Shown: piece after piece, positions 1 to 10,434 of the stretch
Layout of the letters: every line of letters begins with the position of its first letter
How positions within the stretch are numbered: position 1 is the stretch's first letter
Source: Hydractinia symbiolongicarpus
Taxonomy: Eukaryota > Cnidaria > Hydrozoa > Anthoathecata > Hydractiniidae
Direction: 5' to 3'
Assembly (NCBI RefSeq): GCF_029227915.1
Contig: NC_079882.1
Location: 31,984,001-32,048,000 of the forward strand
Length of the DNA stretch: 64,000 bases
Notes under the pieces: generated by a model
Database searches by the model: none
What the model saw: only the letters and a program-made list of their open reading frames with translations
What the model was told of the DNA's origin: nothing
Made by a program: the position numbers and the translations under genes

Positions 1-65
1 TAGTGGTGAAAAAATAATTTAAAAAAACGTTCTGGAAATGAGTTTACTCACTGGGTACTTTCTTT

Positions 66-83
66 GTATACTTTTGACTATAC
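66..83. repeat. Short dyad GTATA / TATAC in the monomer
   Basis: GTATA and TATAC flank the 8-nt spacer CTTTTGAC (CATTCGAC in the other unit class). The arms are kept in nearly all units although the spacer differs between classes. The arms are only 5 bp, so the biological meaning is uncertain. Confidence 0.6.
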
Positions 84-159
84 GGGCCAAGCCCGGGATT
101 TACGGGAAATCGCGGGTTTTCGTTTGCCGGCGATTAAACTTCTTTTATTCAGCGTCTCA

Positions 160-181
160 TCAAAAATGAAAACATTTTTGA
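160..181. repeat. Conserved 9-bp dyad (inverted repeat) in the monomer
   Basis: The left arm TCAAAAATG and right arm CATTTTTGA are perfect reverse complements separated by AAAA, giving a 22-bp dyad. It recurs in every unit whose segment reads ACATTTTTGAAA. It is weakened to 8 bp in units with TTTTTAAAA, and interrupted in units with ACATTTCTGAAA or AATATTTTTAAA. It could form a cruciform or be a protein-binding palindrome; function is inference. Confidence 0.85.
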
Positions 182-203
182 AAACTACAGGTCTCATGCG
201 TTT

Positions 204-405
204 TAGTGGTGAAAAAATAATTTAAAAAATCGTTCAAGAAATGAGTTTACTCCCTGGGTACTTTCTTTGTATACTTTTGACTATACGGGCCAAGCCGGGG
301 TTTACGGGAAATCTCGGGTTTTCGTTTGCCGGCGATTAAACTTCTTTTATTCAGCGTCTCATCAAAAATGAAAACATTTTTGAAAACTACAAGTCTCATG
401 CGTTT
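204..405 (+). repeat. Representative satellite monomer
   Basis: This 202-bp unit is given as a reference copy. The fastest-varying positions, useful for classifying units, are: the stretch after GTGAAAA (ATAATTTAAAA, AAAATTTAAAA, GGATAATTGAAA, AGTAATTTAAA); the four bases after TTTACT (CACAGGG, CCCTGGG, TCCTGGG); TATACTTTTGAC versus TATACATTCGAC; GGCCAAGCCCGGG versus GGCCGAGTCCGGG versus GGCTGAGTCCGGG; and the segment after GATTAAAC (TTCTTTTATTCAG, CTCTTTCATTAAG, CTCTTTTATTAAG, AACTTTCATTAAG, TGCTTTTTTTCAG). Unit length is not a multiple of three, so no reading frame can run through successive units unchanged. Confidence 0.95.
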
Positions 406-1057
406 TAGTGGTGAAAAAATAAATTAAAAAATCGTTCTGGAAATGAGTTTACTCACAGGGTACTTTCTTTGTATACATTCGACTATACGGGCCAAGCCCG
501 GGATTTACGGGAAATCGCGGGTTTTCGTTTGCCGGCGATTAAACCTCTTTCATTAAGCGTCTCATCAAAAATGAAAACATTTCTGAAAACTACAAGTCTC
601 ATGCGTTTTAGTGGTGAAAAAAAAATTTAAAAAATCGTTCGGGAAATGAGTTTACTCCCTGGGTACTTTCTTTGTATACATTCGACTATACGGGCTAAGC
701 CCGGGACTTACGGGCAATCGCGGGATTTCGTTTGCCGGCGATTAAACCTCTTTTATTAAGCGTCTCATCAAAAATGAAAACATTTTTAAAAACTACAAGT
801 CTTATGCGTTTTAGTGGTGAAAAAATAATTTAAAAAATCGTTCTGGAAATGAGTTTACTCACAGGGTACTTTCTTTGTATACTTTTGACTATACGGGCCA
901 AGCCGGGATTTACGGGAAATCGCGGGTTTTCGTTTGCCGGCGATTAAACTTCTTTTATTCAGCGTCTCATCAAAAATAAAAACATTTTTAAAAACTACAA
1001 GTCTTATGCGTTTTAGTGGTGAAAAAATAATTTAAAAAAACGTTCTGGAAATGAGTT

Positions 1058-1062
1058 TACTC
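1058..1062 (+). repeat. Left target-site duplication (TACTC)
   Basis: TACTC ends the satellite sequence at the left LINE junction and recurs at 1874-1878. In an uninterrupted unit it occurs once, within GAGTTTACTCACAGGG or GAGTTTACTCCCTGGG. The extra length of the interrupted unit supports a 5-bp duplication, though one base of ambiguity at the left edge is possible. Confidence 0.8.
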
Positions 1063-1064
1063 CA

Positions 1065-1766
1065 CACAGTGATACTTTATCGCTAAGAATAAACAATAAC
1101 TTCCTAGTCGCATCGGAATCTGTAAAATTATTAGGCATTACTATTGATAGATGTCTCACTTTTAATGAGCACATCTCTAATCTATGTAAAAAAGGAAATA
1201 GCAATGTCAGATGTCTTTACAGAATAAGACGATTCATTAGTTTTGAACAATCAGAGTTATTGCTTAATTCTTATATTTTATCAATATTTACCTATTGTCC
1301 CATTATATGGATGTATTGCAGTGCTGTGCAGTATAAATTAATCATTTCAACACACAAACGTGCATTGAGAGCTGTAACAAAAGACTATCATTCCAGTTAT
1401 CAGGACTTGTTGGTAAATTGTAAGTGTGTGCAAATTCACGAACTGCATTTACGTATAATCTGCGTAGAGATTTATAAAACATTAACAGACGAAAATCCGT
1501 CATTTATGCAGTCTTTTTACGCTATAAGACGTATCAGTTACAATTTGCGCAGCAAAAATAGTCTACTTTTACCATCCACAAGTTCAACACGCTTTGGTAC
1601 TAGATCTTTTTTGTTTCGAAGTTGTTTGTTATGGAACTCTTTGCCTGACAGAGTGAAGAGTTCTCTCTCCATCAAGAGATTTAAAAAGGAACTCATCTCA
1701 CTAAATCTTTCAGATCTCTGCACATGTAGGCTACATAAGTCGGCTATTCTCGTCTCTTATTTTTAA
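1065..1766 (+). pseudogene. C-terminal fragment of LINE ORF2 (reverse transcriptase polyprotein)
   Basis: This frame is open for 233 codons from the 5' truncation point to a TAA at 1764-1766. It has no start codon of its own; the first in-frame TTG at 1260 is internal and not a credible start. Recognisable in order are: the region just after the RT palm (SVKLLGITIDRCLTFNEHI, about residues 20-40, the usual LGI-ID-L-F-HI block); the thumb-like stretch with LLLNSYILSIFTYCPIIWMY (about residues 65-85); and the C-terminal domain with HKRALR, YNLRSK, RFGTRS and CLLWNSLPDRVKSS followed by FKKEL. These are standard landmarks of the end of ORF2 in many animal LINEs. The catalytic aspartate motif and the AP endonuclease lie upstream of what is kept. 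The lack of any in-frame stop or frameshift over 702 bp suggests a fairly young insertion. No product is expected because there is no promoter or start. Confidence 0.88.
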
Positions 1767-1811
1767 TGTTTGGTACATCTTTGTGTTTTTTGTTTATTTA
1801 TTTTTTACTTT

Positions 1812-1856
1812 AGTTGGTGTAAATTAGTATTTACCATTTACTATGTAAAACCAACT
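1812..1856 (+). other. Possible LINE 3' UTR stem-loop
   Basis: AGTTGGT at 1812-1818 and ACCAACT at 1850-1856 are perfect reverse complements with a 31-nt AT-rich loop, ending 17 bp before the LINE 3' terminus. In CR1/L2-type LINEs a 3' hairpin near the end is a known recognition element for the element's reverse transcriptase. That this one does so is inference; 7 bp of pairing is modest. Confidence 0.5.
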
Positions 1857-1858
1857 TT

Positions 1859-1873
1859 AAATAAATGAAATAA
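1859..1873 (+). other. LINE A-rich 3' tail with AATAAA
   Basis: The terminal AAATAAATGAAATAA contains AATAAA, which could serve as a polyadenylation signal, and has a loose AAAT-repeat character. Many non-L1 LINEs end in short simple repeats rather than poly(A). The satellite resumes at 1874. Confidence 0.6.
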
Positions 1874-1878
1874 TACTC
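1874..1878 (+). repeat. Right target-site duplication (TACTC)
   Basis: This is the second copy of TACTC, directly after the A-rich LINE tail. It is followed by ACAGGGTACTTTC, which resumes the satellite unit in phase. Confidence 0.8.
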
Positions 1879-4150
1879 ACAGGGTACTTTCTTTGTATAC
1901 TTTTGACTATACGGGCCAAGCCCGGGATTTACGGGAAATCGCGCGTTTTCGTTTGCCGGTGATTAAACTTCTTTTATTCAGCGTTTCATCAAAAATGAAA
2001 ACATTTTTGAAAACTACAAGTCTCATGCGTTTTAGTGGTGAAAAAATAATTTAAAAAATCGTTCGGGAAATGAGTTTACTCCCTGGGTACTTTCTTTGTA
2101 TACTTTTGACTATACGGGCCAAGCCGGGATTTACGGGAAATTGCGGGTTTTCGTTTGCCGGCGATTAAACTTCTTTTATTCAGCGTCTCATCAAAAATGA
2201 AAACATTTTTAAAAACTACAAGTCTTATGCGTTTTAGTGGTGAAAAAATAATTTAAAAAAACGTTCTGGAAATGAGTTTACTCACAGGGTACTTTCTTTG
2301 TATACTTTTGACTATACGGGCCAAGCCCGGGATTTACGGGAAATCGCGGGTTTTCGTTTGCCGGCGATTAAACTTCTTTTATTCAGCGTCTCATCAAAAA
2401 TGAAAACATTTTTAAAAACTACAGGTCTCATGCGTTTTAGTGGTGAAAAAATAATTTAAAAAATCGTTCAAGAAATGAGTTTACTCCCTGGGTACTTTCT
2501 TTGTATACTTTTGACTATACGGGCCAAGCCGGGATTTACGGGAAATCGCGGGTTTTCGTTTGCCGGCGATTAAACTTCTTTTATTCAGCGTCTCATCAAA
2601 AATGAAAACATTTTTAAAAACTACAAGTCTTTTGCGTTTTAGTGGTGAAAAAATAATTTAAAAAATCGTTCGGGAAATGAGTTTACTCCCTGGGTACTTT
2701 CTTTGTATACTTTTGACTATACGGGCCAAGCCGGGATTTACGGAAAATCGCGGGTTTTCGTTTGCCGGCGATTAAACTTCTTTTATTCAGCGTCTCATCA
2801 AAAATGAAAACATTTTTAAAAACTACAAGTCTTTTGCGTTTTAGTGGTGAAAAAATAATTTAAAAAATCGTTCGGGAAATGAGTTTACTCCCTGGGTACT
2901 TTCTTTGTATACTTTTGACTATACGGGCCAAGCCGGGATTTACGGAAAATCGCGGGTTTTCGTTTGCCGGTGATTAAACTTCTTTTATTCAGCGTCGCAT
3001 CAAAAATGAAAACATTTTTAAAAACTACAAGTCTTATGCGTTTTAGTGGTGAAAAAATAATTTAAAAAATCGTTCTGGAAATGAGTTTACTCACAGGGTA
3101 CTTTCTTTGTATACTTTTGACTATACGGGCCGAGTCCGGGGTTTACGGGAAATCTCGGGTTTTCGTTTGCCGGCGATTAAACTTCTTTTATTCAGCGTCT
3201 CATCAAAAATGAAAACATTTTTGAAAACTACAAGTCTCATGCGATTTAGTGGTGAAAAAATAAATTAAAAAATCGTTCTGGAAATGAGTTTACTCACAGG
3301 GTACTTTCTTTGTATACATTCGACTATACGGGCCAAGCCCGGGATGTACGGGAAATCGCGGGTTTTCGTTTGCCGGCGATTAAACCTCTTTCATCAAGCG
3401 TCTCATCAAAAATGAAAACATTTCTGAAAACTACAAGTCTCATGCGTTTTAGTGGTGAAAAAATAATTTAAAAAATCGTTCGGGAAATGAGTTTACTCCC
3501 TGGGTACTTTCTTTGTATACTTTTGACTATACGGGCCAAGCCAGGATTTACGGAAAATCGCGGGTTTTCGTTTGCCGGTGATTAAACTTCTTTTATTCAG
3601 CGTCTCATCAAAAATGAAAACATTTTTAAAAACTACAAGTCTTATGCGTTTTAGTGGTGAAAAAATAATTTAAAAAATCGTTCTGGAAATGAGTTTACTC
3701 ACAGGGTACTTTCTTTGTATACTTTTGACTATACGGGCCGAGTCCGGGGTTTACGGGAAATCGCGGGTTTTCGTTTGCCGGCGATTAAACTTCTTTTATT
3801 CAGCGTCTCATCAAAAATGAAAACATTTTTGAAAACTACAAGTCTCATGCGTTTTAGTGGTGAAAAAATAATTTAAAAAATCGTTCGGGAAATGAGTTTA
3901 CTCCCTGGGTACTTTCTTTGTATACTTTTGACTATACGGGCCAAGCCGGGATTTACGGGAAATCGCGGGTTTTCGTTTGCCGGCGATTAAACTTCTTTTA
4001 TTCAGCGTCTCATCAAAAATGAAAACATTTTTAAAAACTACAAGTCTTATGCGTTTTAGTGGTGAAAAAATAATTTAAAAAAACGTTCTGGAAATGAGTT
4101 TACTCACAGGGTACTTTCTTTGTATACTTTTGACTATACGGGCCAAGCCC

Positions 4151-6155
4151 GGGATTTACGGGAAATCGCGGGTTTTCGTTTGCCGGCGATTAAACTTCTT
4201 TTATTCAGCGTCTCATCAAAAATGAAAACATTTCTGAAAACTACAAGCCTCATGCGTTTTAGTGGTGAAAAAAAAATTTAAAAAATCGTTCGGGAAATGA
4301 GTTTACTCCCTGGGTACTTTCTTTGTATACATTCGACCATACGGGCCAAGCCCGGGACTTACGGGAAATCGCGGGATTTCGTTTGCCGGCGATTAAACCT
4401 CTTTTATTAAGCGTCTCATCAAAAATGAAAACATTTTTAAAAACTACAAGTCTTATGCGTTTTAGTGGTGAAAAAATAATTAAAAAAATCGTTCTGGAAA
4501 TGAGTTTACTCACAGGGTACTTTCTTTGTATACTTTTGACTATACGGGCCAAGCCCGGGGTTTACGGGAAATCGCGGGTTTTCGTTTGCCGGCGATTAAA
4601 CTTCTTTTATTCAGCGTCTCATCAAAAATGAAAACATTTTTGAAAACTACAAGTCTCATGCGTTTTAGTGGTAAAAAAATAAATTAAAAAATCGTTTTTG
4701 AAAAGAGTTTACCCACAGGGTACTTTCTTTGTATACATTCGACGATACGGGCCAAGCCCGGGATTTACGGGAAATCGCGGGTTTTCGCTTGCCGGCGATT
4801 AAACCTCTTTCATCAAGCGTCTCATCAAAAATGAAAACATTTCTGAAAACTACAAGTCTCATGCGTTTTAGTGGTGAAAAAATAATTTAAAAAATCGTTC
4901 GGGAAATGAGTTTAGCCCCTGGGTACTTTCTTTGTATACTTTTGACTATACGGGCCAAGCCGGGATTTACGGGAAATCGCGGGTTTTCGTTTGCCGGTGA
5001 TTAAACGTCTTTTATTCAGCGTCTCATCAAAAATGAAAACATTTTTAAAAACTACAAGTCTTATGCGTTTTAGTGGTGAAAAAATAATTTAAAAAATCGT
5101 TCTGGAAATGAGTTTACTCACAGGGTACTTTCTTTGTATACTTTTGACTATACGGGCCGAGTCCGGGGTTTACGGGAAATCGCGGGTTTTCGTTTGCCGG
5201 CGATTAAACTTCTTTTATTCAGCGTCTCATCAAAAATGAAAACATTTTTAAAAACTACAAGTCTTATGCGTTTTAGTGGTGAAAAAATAATTTAAAAAAA
5301 CGTTCTGGAAATGGGTTTACTCACAGGGTACTTTCTTTGTATACTTTTGACTATACGGGCCAAGCCCGGGATTTACGGGAAATCGCGGATTTTCGTTTGC
5401 CGGCGATTAAACTTCTTTTATTCAGCGTCTCATCAAAAATGAAAACATTTTTGAAAACTACAGGTCTCATGCGTTTTAGTGGTGAAAAAATAATTTAAAA
5501 AATCGTTCAAGAAATGAGTTTACTCCCTGGGTAATTTCTTTGTATACTTTTGACTATACGGGCCAAGCCGGGATTTACGGGAAATCGCGGGTTTTCGTTT
5601 GCCGGCGATTAAACTTCTTTTATTCAGCGTCTCATCAAAAATGAAAACATTTTTAAAAACTACAAGTCTTTTGCGTTTTAGTGGTGAAAAAATAATTTAA
5701 AAAATCGTTCTGGAAATGAGTTTACTCACAGGGTACTTTCTTTGTATACTTTTGACTATACGGGCCAAGCCCGGGGTTTACGGGAAATCTCGGGTTTTCG
5801 TTTGCCGGCGATTAAACTTCTTTTATTCAGCGTCTCATCAAAAATGAAAACATTTTTGAAAACTACAAGTCTCATGCGTTTTAGTGGTGAAAAAATAAAT
5901 TAAAAAATCGTTCTGGAAATGAGTTTACTCACAGGGTACTTTCTTTGGATACATTCGACTATACGGGCCAAGCCCGGGATTTACGGGAAATCGCGGGTTT
6001 TCGTTTGCCGGCGATTAAACCTCTTTCATTAAGCGTCTCATCAAAAATGAAAACATTTCTGAAAACTACAAGTCTCATGCGTTTTAGTGGTGAAAAAAAA
6101 ATTTAAAAAATCGTTCGGGAAATGAGTTTACTCCCTGGGTACTTTCTTTGTATAC
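4151..6155 (+). repeat. 2.0-kb duplicated block, copy A
   Basis: This block aligns with 10435-12439 at a constant offset of 6,284 bp (31 units). Shared rare features include GTGGTAAAAAAATAAATT, TTTTTGAAAAGAG and CGACGATACGG. The left limit is set by CCAAGCCCGGG here versus CCAAGCCGGG in copy B; the right limit by TATACTTTTG here versus TATACATTCG in copy B. Scattered single-base differences, such as CGCTTGCC here versus CGTTTGCC in copy B, suggest about 99% identity by eye. Confidence 0.8.
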
Positions 6156-6551
6156 TTTTGACTATACGGGCCAAGCCCGGGGTTTACGGGAAATCTCGGG
6201 TTTTCGTTTGCCGGCGATTAAACTTCTTTTATTCAGCGTCTCATCAAAAATGAAAACATTTTTGAAAACTACAAGTCTCATGCGTTTTAGTGGTGAAAAA
6301 ATAAATTAAAAAATCGTTCTGGAAATGAGTTTACTCACAGGGTACTTTCTTTGGATACATTCGACTATACGGGCCAAGCCCGGGATTTACGGGAAATCGC
6401 GGGTTTTCGTTTGCCGGCGATTAAACCTCTTTCATTAAGCGTCTCATCAAAAATGAAAACATTTCTGAAAACTACAAGTCTCATGCGTTTTAGTGGTGAA
6501 AAAAAAATTTAAAAAATCGTTCGGGAAATGAGTTTACTCCCTGGGTACTTT
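5740..6551 (+). repeat. Two tandem 406-bp satellite dimers
   Basis: The segments starting near 5740 and 6146 match unit for unit and share the private change TTTGGATAC (usually TTTGTATAC) at 5945 and 6351. This marks a recent dimer duplication. Confidence 0.75.
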
Positions 6552-9500
6552 CTTTGTATACATTCGACTATACGGGCCAAGCCCGGGACTTACGGGAAAT
6601 CGCGGGATTTCGTTTGCCGGCGATTAAACCTCTTTTATTAAGCGTCTCATCAAAAATGAAAACAGTTTTAAAAACTACAAGTCTTATGCGTTTTAGTGGT
6701 GAAAAAATAATTTAAAAAATCGTTCTGGAAATGAGTTTACTCACAGGGTACTTTCTTTGTATACTTTTGACTATACGGGCCAAGCCGGGATTTACGGGAA
6801 ATCGCGGGTTTTCGTTTGCCGGCGATTAAACTTCTTTTATTCAGCGTCTCATCAAAAATGAAAACATTTTTAAGAACTACAAGTCTTATGCGTTTTAGTG
6901 GTGAAAAAATAATTTAAAAAAACGTTCTGGAAATGAGTTTACTCACAGGGTACTTTCTTTGTATACTTTTGACTATACGGGCCAAGCCCGGGATTTACGG
7001 GAAATCGCGCGTTTTCGTTTGCCGGCGATTAAACTTCTTTTATTCAGCGTTTCATCAAAAATGAAAACATTTTTGAAAACTACAAGTCTCATGCGTTTTA
7101 GTGGTGAAAAAATAATTTAAAAAATCGTTCGGGAAATGAGTTTACTCCCTGGGTACTTTCTTTGTATACTTTTGACTATACGGGCCAAGCCGGGATTTAC
7201 GGGAAATCGCGGGTTTTCGTTTGCCGGCGATTAAACTTCTTTTATTCAGCGTCTCATCAAAAATGAAAACATTTTTAAAAACTACAAGTCTTTTGCGTTT
7301 TAGTGGTGAAAAAATAATTTAAAAAATCGTTCTGGAAATGAGTTTACTCACAGGGTACTTTCTTTGTATACTTTTGACTATACGGGCCAAGCCCGGGGTT
7401 TACGGGAAATCTCGGGTTTTCGTTTGCCGGCGATTAAACTTCTTTTATTCAGTGTCTCATCAAAAATGAAAACATTTTTGAAAACTACAAGTCTCATGCG
7501 TTTTAGTGGTGAAAAAATAAATTAAAAAATCGTTCTGGAAATGAGTTTACTCACAGGGTACTTTCTTTGTATACATTCGACTATACGGGCCAAGCCCGGG
7601 ATTTACGGGAAATCGCGCGTTTTCGTTTGCCGGCGATTAAACTTCTTTTATTCAGCGTTTCATCAAAAATGAAAACATTTTTGAAAACTACAAGTCTCAT
7701 GCGTTTTAGTGTTGAAAAAATAATTTAAAAAATCGTTCGGGAAATGAGTTTACTCCCTGGGTACTTTCTTTGTATACTTTTGACTATACGGGCCAAGCCG
7801 GGATTTACGGGAAATCTCGGGTTTTCGTTTGCCGGCGATTAAACTTCTTTTATTCAGTGTCTCATCAAAAATGAAAACATTTTTGAAAACTACAAGTCTC
7901 ATGCGTTTTAGTGGTGAAAAAATAAATTAAAAAATCGTTCTGGAAATGAGTTTACTCACAGGGTACTTTCTTTGTATACATTCGACTATACGGGCCAAGC
8001 CCGGGATTTACGGGAAATCGCGGGTTTTCGTTTGCCGGCGATTAAACCTCTTTCATTAAGCGTCCCATCAAAAATGAAAACATTTCTGAAAACTACAAGT
8101 CTCATGCGTTTTAGTGGTGAAAAAAAAATTTAAAAAATCGTTCGGGAAATGAGTTTACTCCCTGGGTACTTTCTTTGTATACATTCGACTATACGGGCCA
8201 AGCCCGGGACTTACGGGAAATCGCGGGATTTCGTTTGCCGGCGATTAAACCTCTTTTATTAAGCGTCTCATCAAAAATGAAAACATTTTTAAAAACTACA
8301 AGTCTTATGCGTTTTAGTGGTGAAAAAATAATTTAAAAAATCGTTCTGGAAATGAGTTTACTCACAGGGTACTTTCTTTGTATACTTTTGACTATACGGG
8401 CCAAGCCGGGATTTACGGGAAATCGCGGGTTTTCGTTTGCCGGCGATTAAACTTCTTTTATTCAGCGTCTCATCAAAAATGAAAACATTTTTAAAAACTA
8501 CAAGTCTTATGCGTTTTAGTGGTGAAAAAATAATTTAAAAAAACGTTCTGGAAATGAGTTTACTCACAGGGTACTTTCTTTGTATACTTTTGACTATACG
8601 GGTCAAGCCCGGGATTTACGGGAAATCGCACGTTTTCGTTTGCCGGCGATTAAACTTCTTTTATTCAGCGTTTCATCAAAAATGAAAACATTTTTGAAAA
8701 CTACAGGTCTCATGCGTTTTAGTGGTGAAAAAATAATTTAAAAAGTCGTTCAAGAAATGAGTTTACTCCCTGGGTACTTTCTTTGTATACTTTTGACTAT
8801 ACGGGCCAAGCCCGGGATTTACGGGAAATCGCGGGTTTTCGTTTGCCGGCGATTAAACCTCTTTCATTAAGCGTCTCATCAAAAATGAAAACATTTCTGA
8901 AAACTACAAGTCTCATGCGTTTTAGTGGTGAAAAAAAAATTTAAAAAATCGTTCGGGAAATGAGTTTACTCCCTGGGTACTTTCTTTGTATACATTCGAC
9001 TATACGGGCCAAGCCCGGGACTTACGGGAAATCGCGGGATTTCGTTTGCCGGCGATTAAACCTCTTTTATTAAGCGTCTCATCAAAAATGAAAACATTTT
9101 TAAAAACTACAAGTCTTATGCGTTTTAGTGGTGAAAAAATAATTTAAAAAATCGTTCTGGAAATGAGTTTACTCACAGGGTACTTTCTTTGTATACTTTT
9201 GACTATACGGGCCAAGCCCGGGGTTTACGGGAAATCGCGGGTTTTCGTTTGCCGGCGATTAAACTTCTTTTATTCAGCGTCTCATCAAAAATGAAAACAT
9301 TTTTAAAAACTACAAGTCTTATGCGTTTTAGTGGTGAAAAAATAATTTAAAAAATCGTTCTGGAAATGAGTTTACTCACAGGGTACTTTCTTTGTATACT
9401 TTTGACTATACGGGCCAAGCCCGGGATGTACGGGAAATCGCGGGTTTTCGTTTGCCGGCGATTAAACCTCTTTCATCCAGCGTCTCATCAAAAATGAAAA

Positions 9501-10434
9501 CATTTCTGAAAACTGCAAGTCTCATGCGTTTTAGTGGTGAAAAAATAATTTAAAAAATCGTTCGGGAAATGAGTTTACTCCCTGGGTACTTTCTTTGTAT
9601 ACTTTTGACTATACGGGCCAAGCCGGGATTTACGGAAAATCGCGGGTTTTCGTTTGCCGGTGATTAAACTTCTTTTATTCAGCGTCTCATCAAAAATGAA
9701 AATATTTTTAAAAACTACAAGTCTTATGCGTTTTAGTGGTGAAAAAATAATTTAAAAAATCGTTCTGGAAATGAGTTTACTCACAGGGTACTTTCTTTGT
9801 ATACTTTTGACTATACGGGCCAAGCCCGGGATGTACGGGAAATCGCGGGTTTTCGTTTGCCGGCGATTAAACCTCTTTCATCCAGCGTCTCATCAAAAAT
9901 GAAAACATTTCTGAAAACTACAAGTCTCATGCGTTTTAGTGGTGAAAAAATAATTTAAAAAATCGTTCGGGAAATGAGTTTACTCCCTGGGTACTTTCTT
10001 TGTATACTTTTGACTATACGGGCCAAGCCGGGATTTACGGAAAATCGCGGGTTTTCGTTTGCCGGTGATTAAACTTCTTTTATTCAGCGTCTCATCAAAA
10101 ATGAAAATATTTTTAAAAACTACAAGTCTTATGCGTTTTAGTGGTGAAAAAATAATTTAAAAAATCGTTCTGGAAATGAGTTTACTCACAGGGTACTTTC
10201 TTTGTATACTTTTGACTATACGGGCCGAGTCCGGGGTTTACGGGAAATCGCGGGTTTTCGTTTGCCGGCGATTAAACTTCTTTTATTCAGCGTCTCATCA
10301 AAAATGAAAACATTTTTGAAAACTACAAGTCTCATGCGTTTTAGTGGTGAAAAAATAATTTAAAAAATCGTTCGGGAAATGAGTTTACTCCCTGGGTACT
10401 TTCTTTGTATACTTTTGACTATACGGGCCAAGCC

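Larger units (their letters stand above)
1..1062 (+). repeat. Satellite units left of the LINE
   Basis: About five units, starting at 1, 204, 406, 609 and 811, plus the first ~49 bp of the unit beginning at 1014, which the LINE interrupts. Unit types alternate between CATTCGAC and CTTTTGAC spacers. No gene is seen here. Confidence 0.95.
1063..1873 (+). mobile_element. 5'-truncated non-LTR retrotransposon (LINE) inserted in the satellite
   Basis: This 811-bp segment has no similarity to the satellite unit and sits inside one unit. Unit starts on either side lie at 1014 and 2033, so the interrupted unit is exactly 816 bp longer than 203 bp, which equals 811 bp of insert plus a 5-bp target duplication. 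It is sense to the + strand and holds the C-terminal part of an ORF2-type polyprotein, a ~107-bp AT-rich 3' UTR with a stem-loop, and an A-rich tail (AAATAAATGAAATAA) rather than a long poly(A). The endonuclease region and the catalytic part of the reverse transcriptase are missing, as expected from incomplete target-primed reverse transcription, so it is immobile. The C-terminal protein style fits the CR1/L2/Rex-Jockey side of LINEs; clade assignment is uncertain. Confidence 0.9.

Noticed and set aside
477-493. CENP-B box-like match in ATTCGACTATACGGGCC units
   Set aside because: The CENP-B box needs seven bases between TTCG and CGGG with an A at a fixed place. Here there are six (ACTATA), and many units have CTTTTGAC with no TTCG at all.
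1013-1204. 63-codon minus-strand frame across the left LINE junction, and another at 1538-1723
   Set aside because: Both are antisense to the clear LINE ORF2 fragment; the first also mixes satellite with LINE sequence. Neither resembles a protein.
1260-1766. Treating the LINE frame as a complete gene starting at 1260
   Set aside because: The codon at 1260 is TTG, and the same frame is open and homologous-looking upstream to the truncation point at about 1065. It is a 5'-truncated fragment, not a gene.
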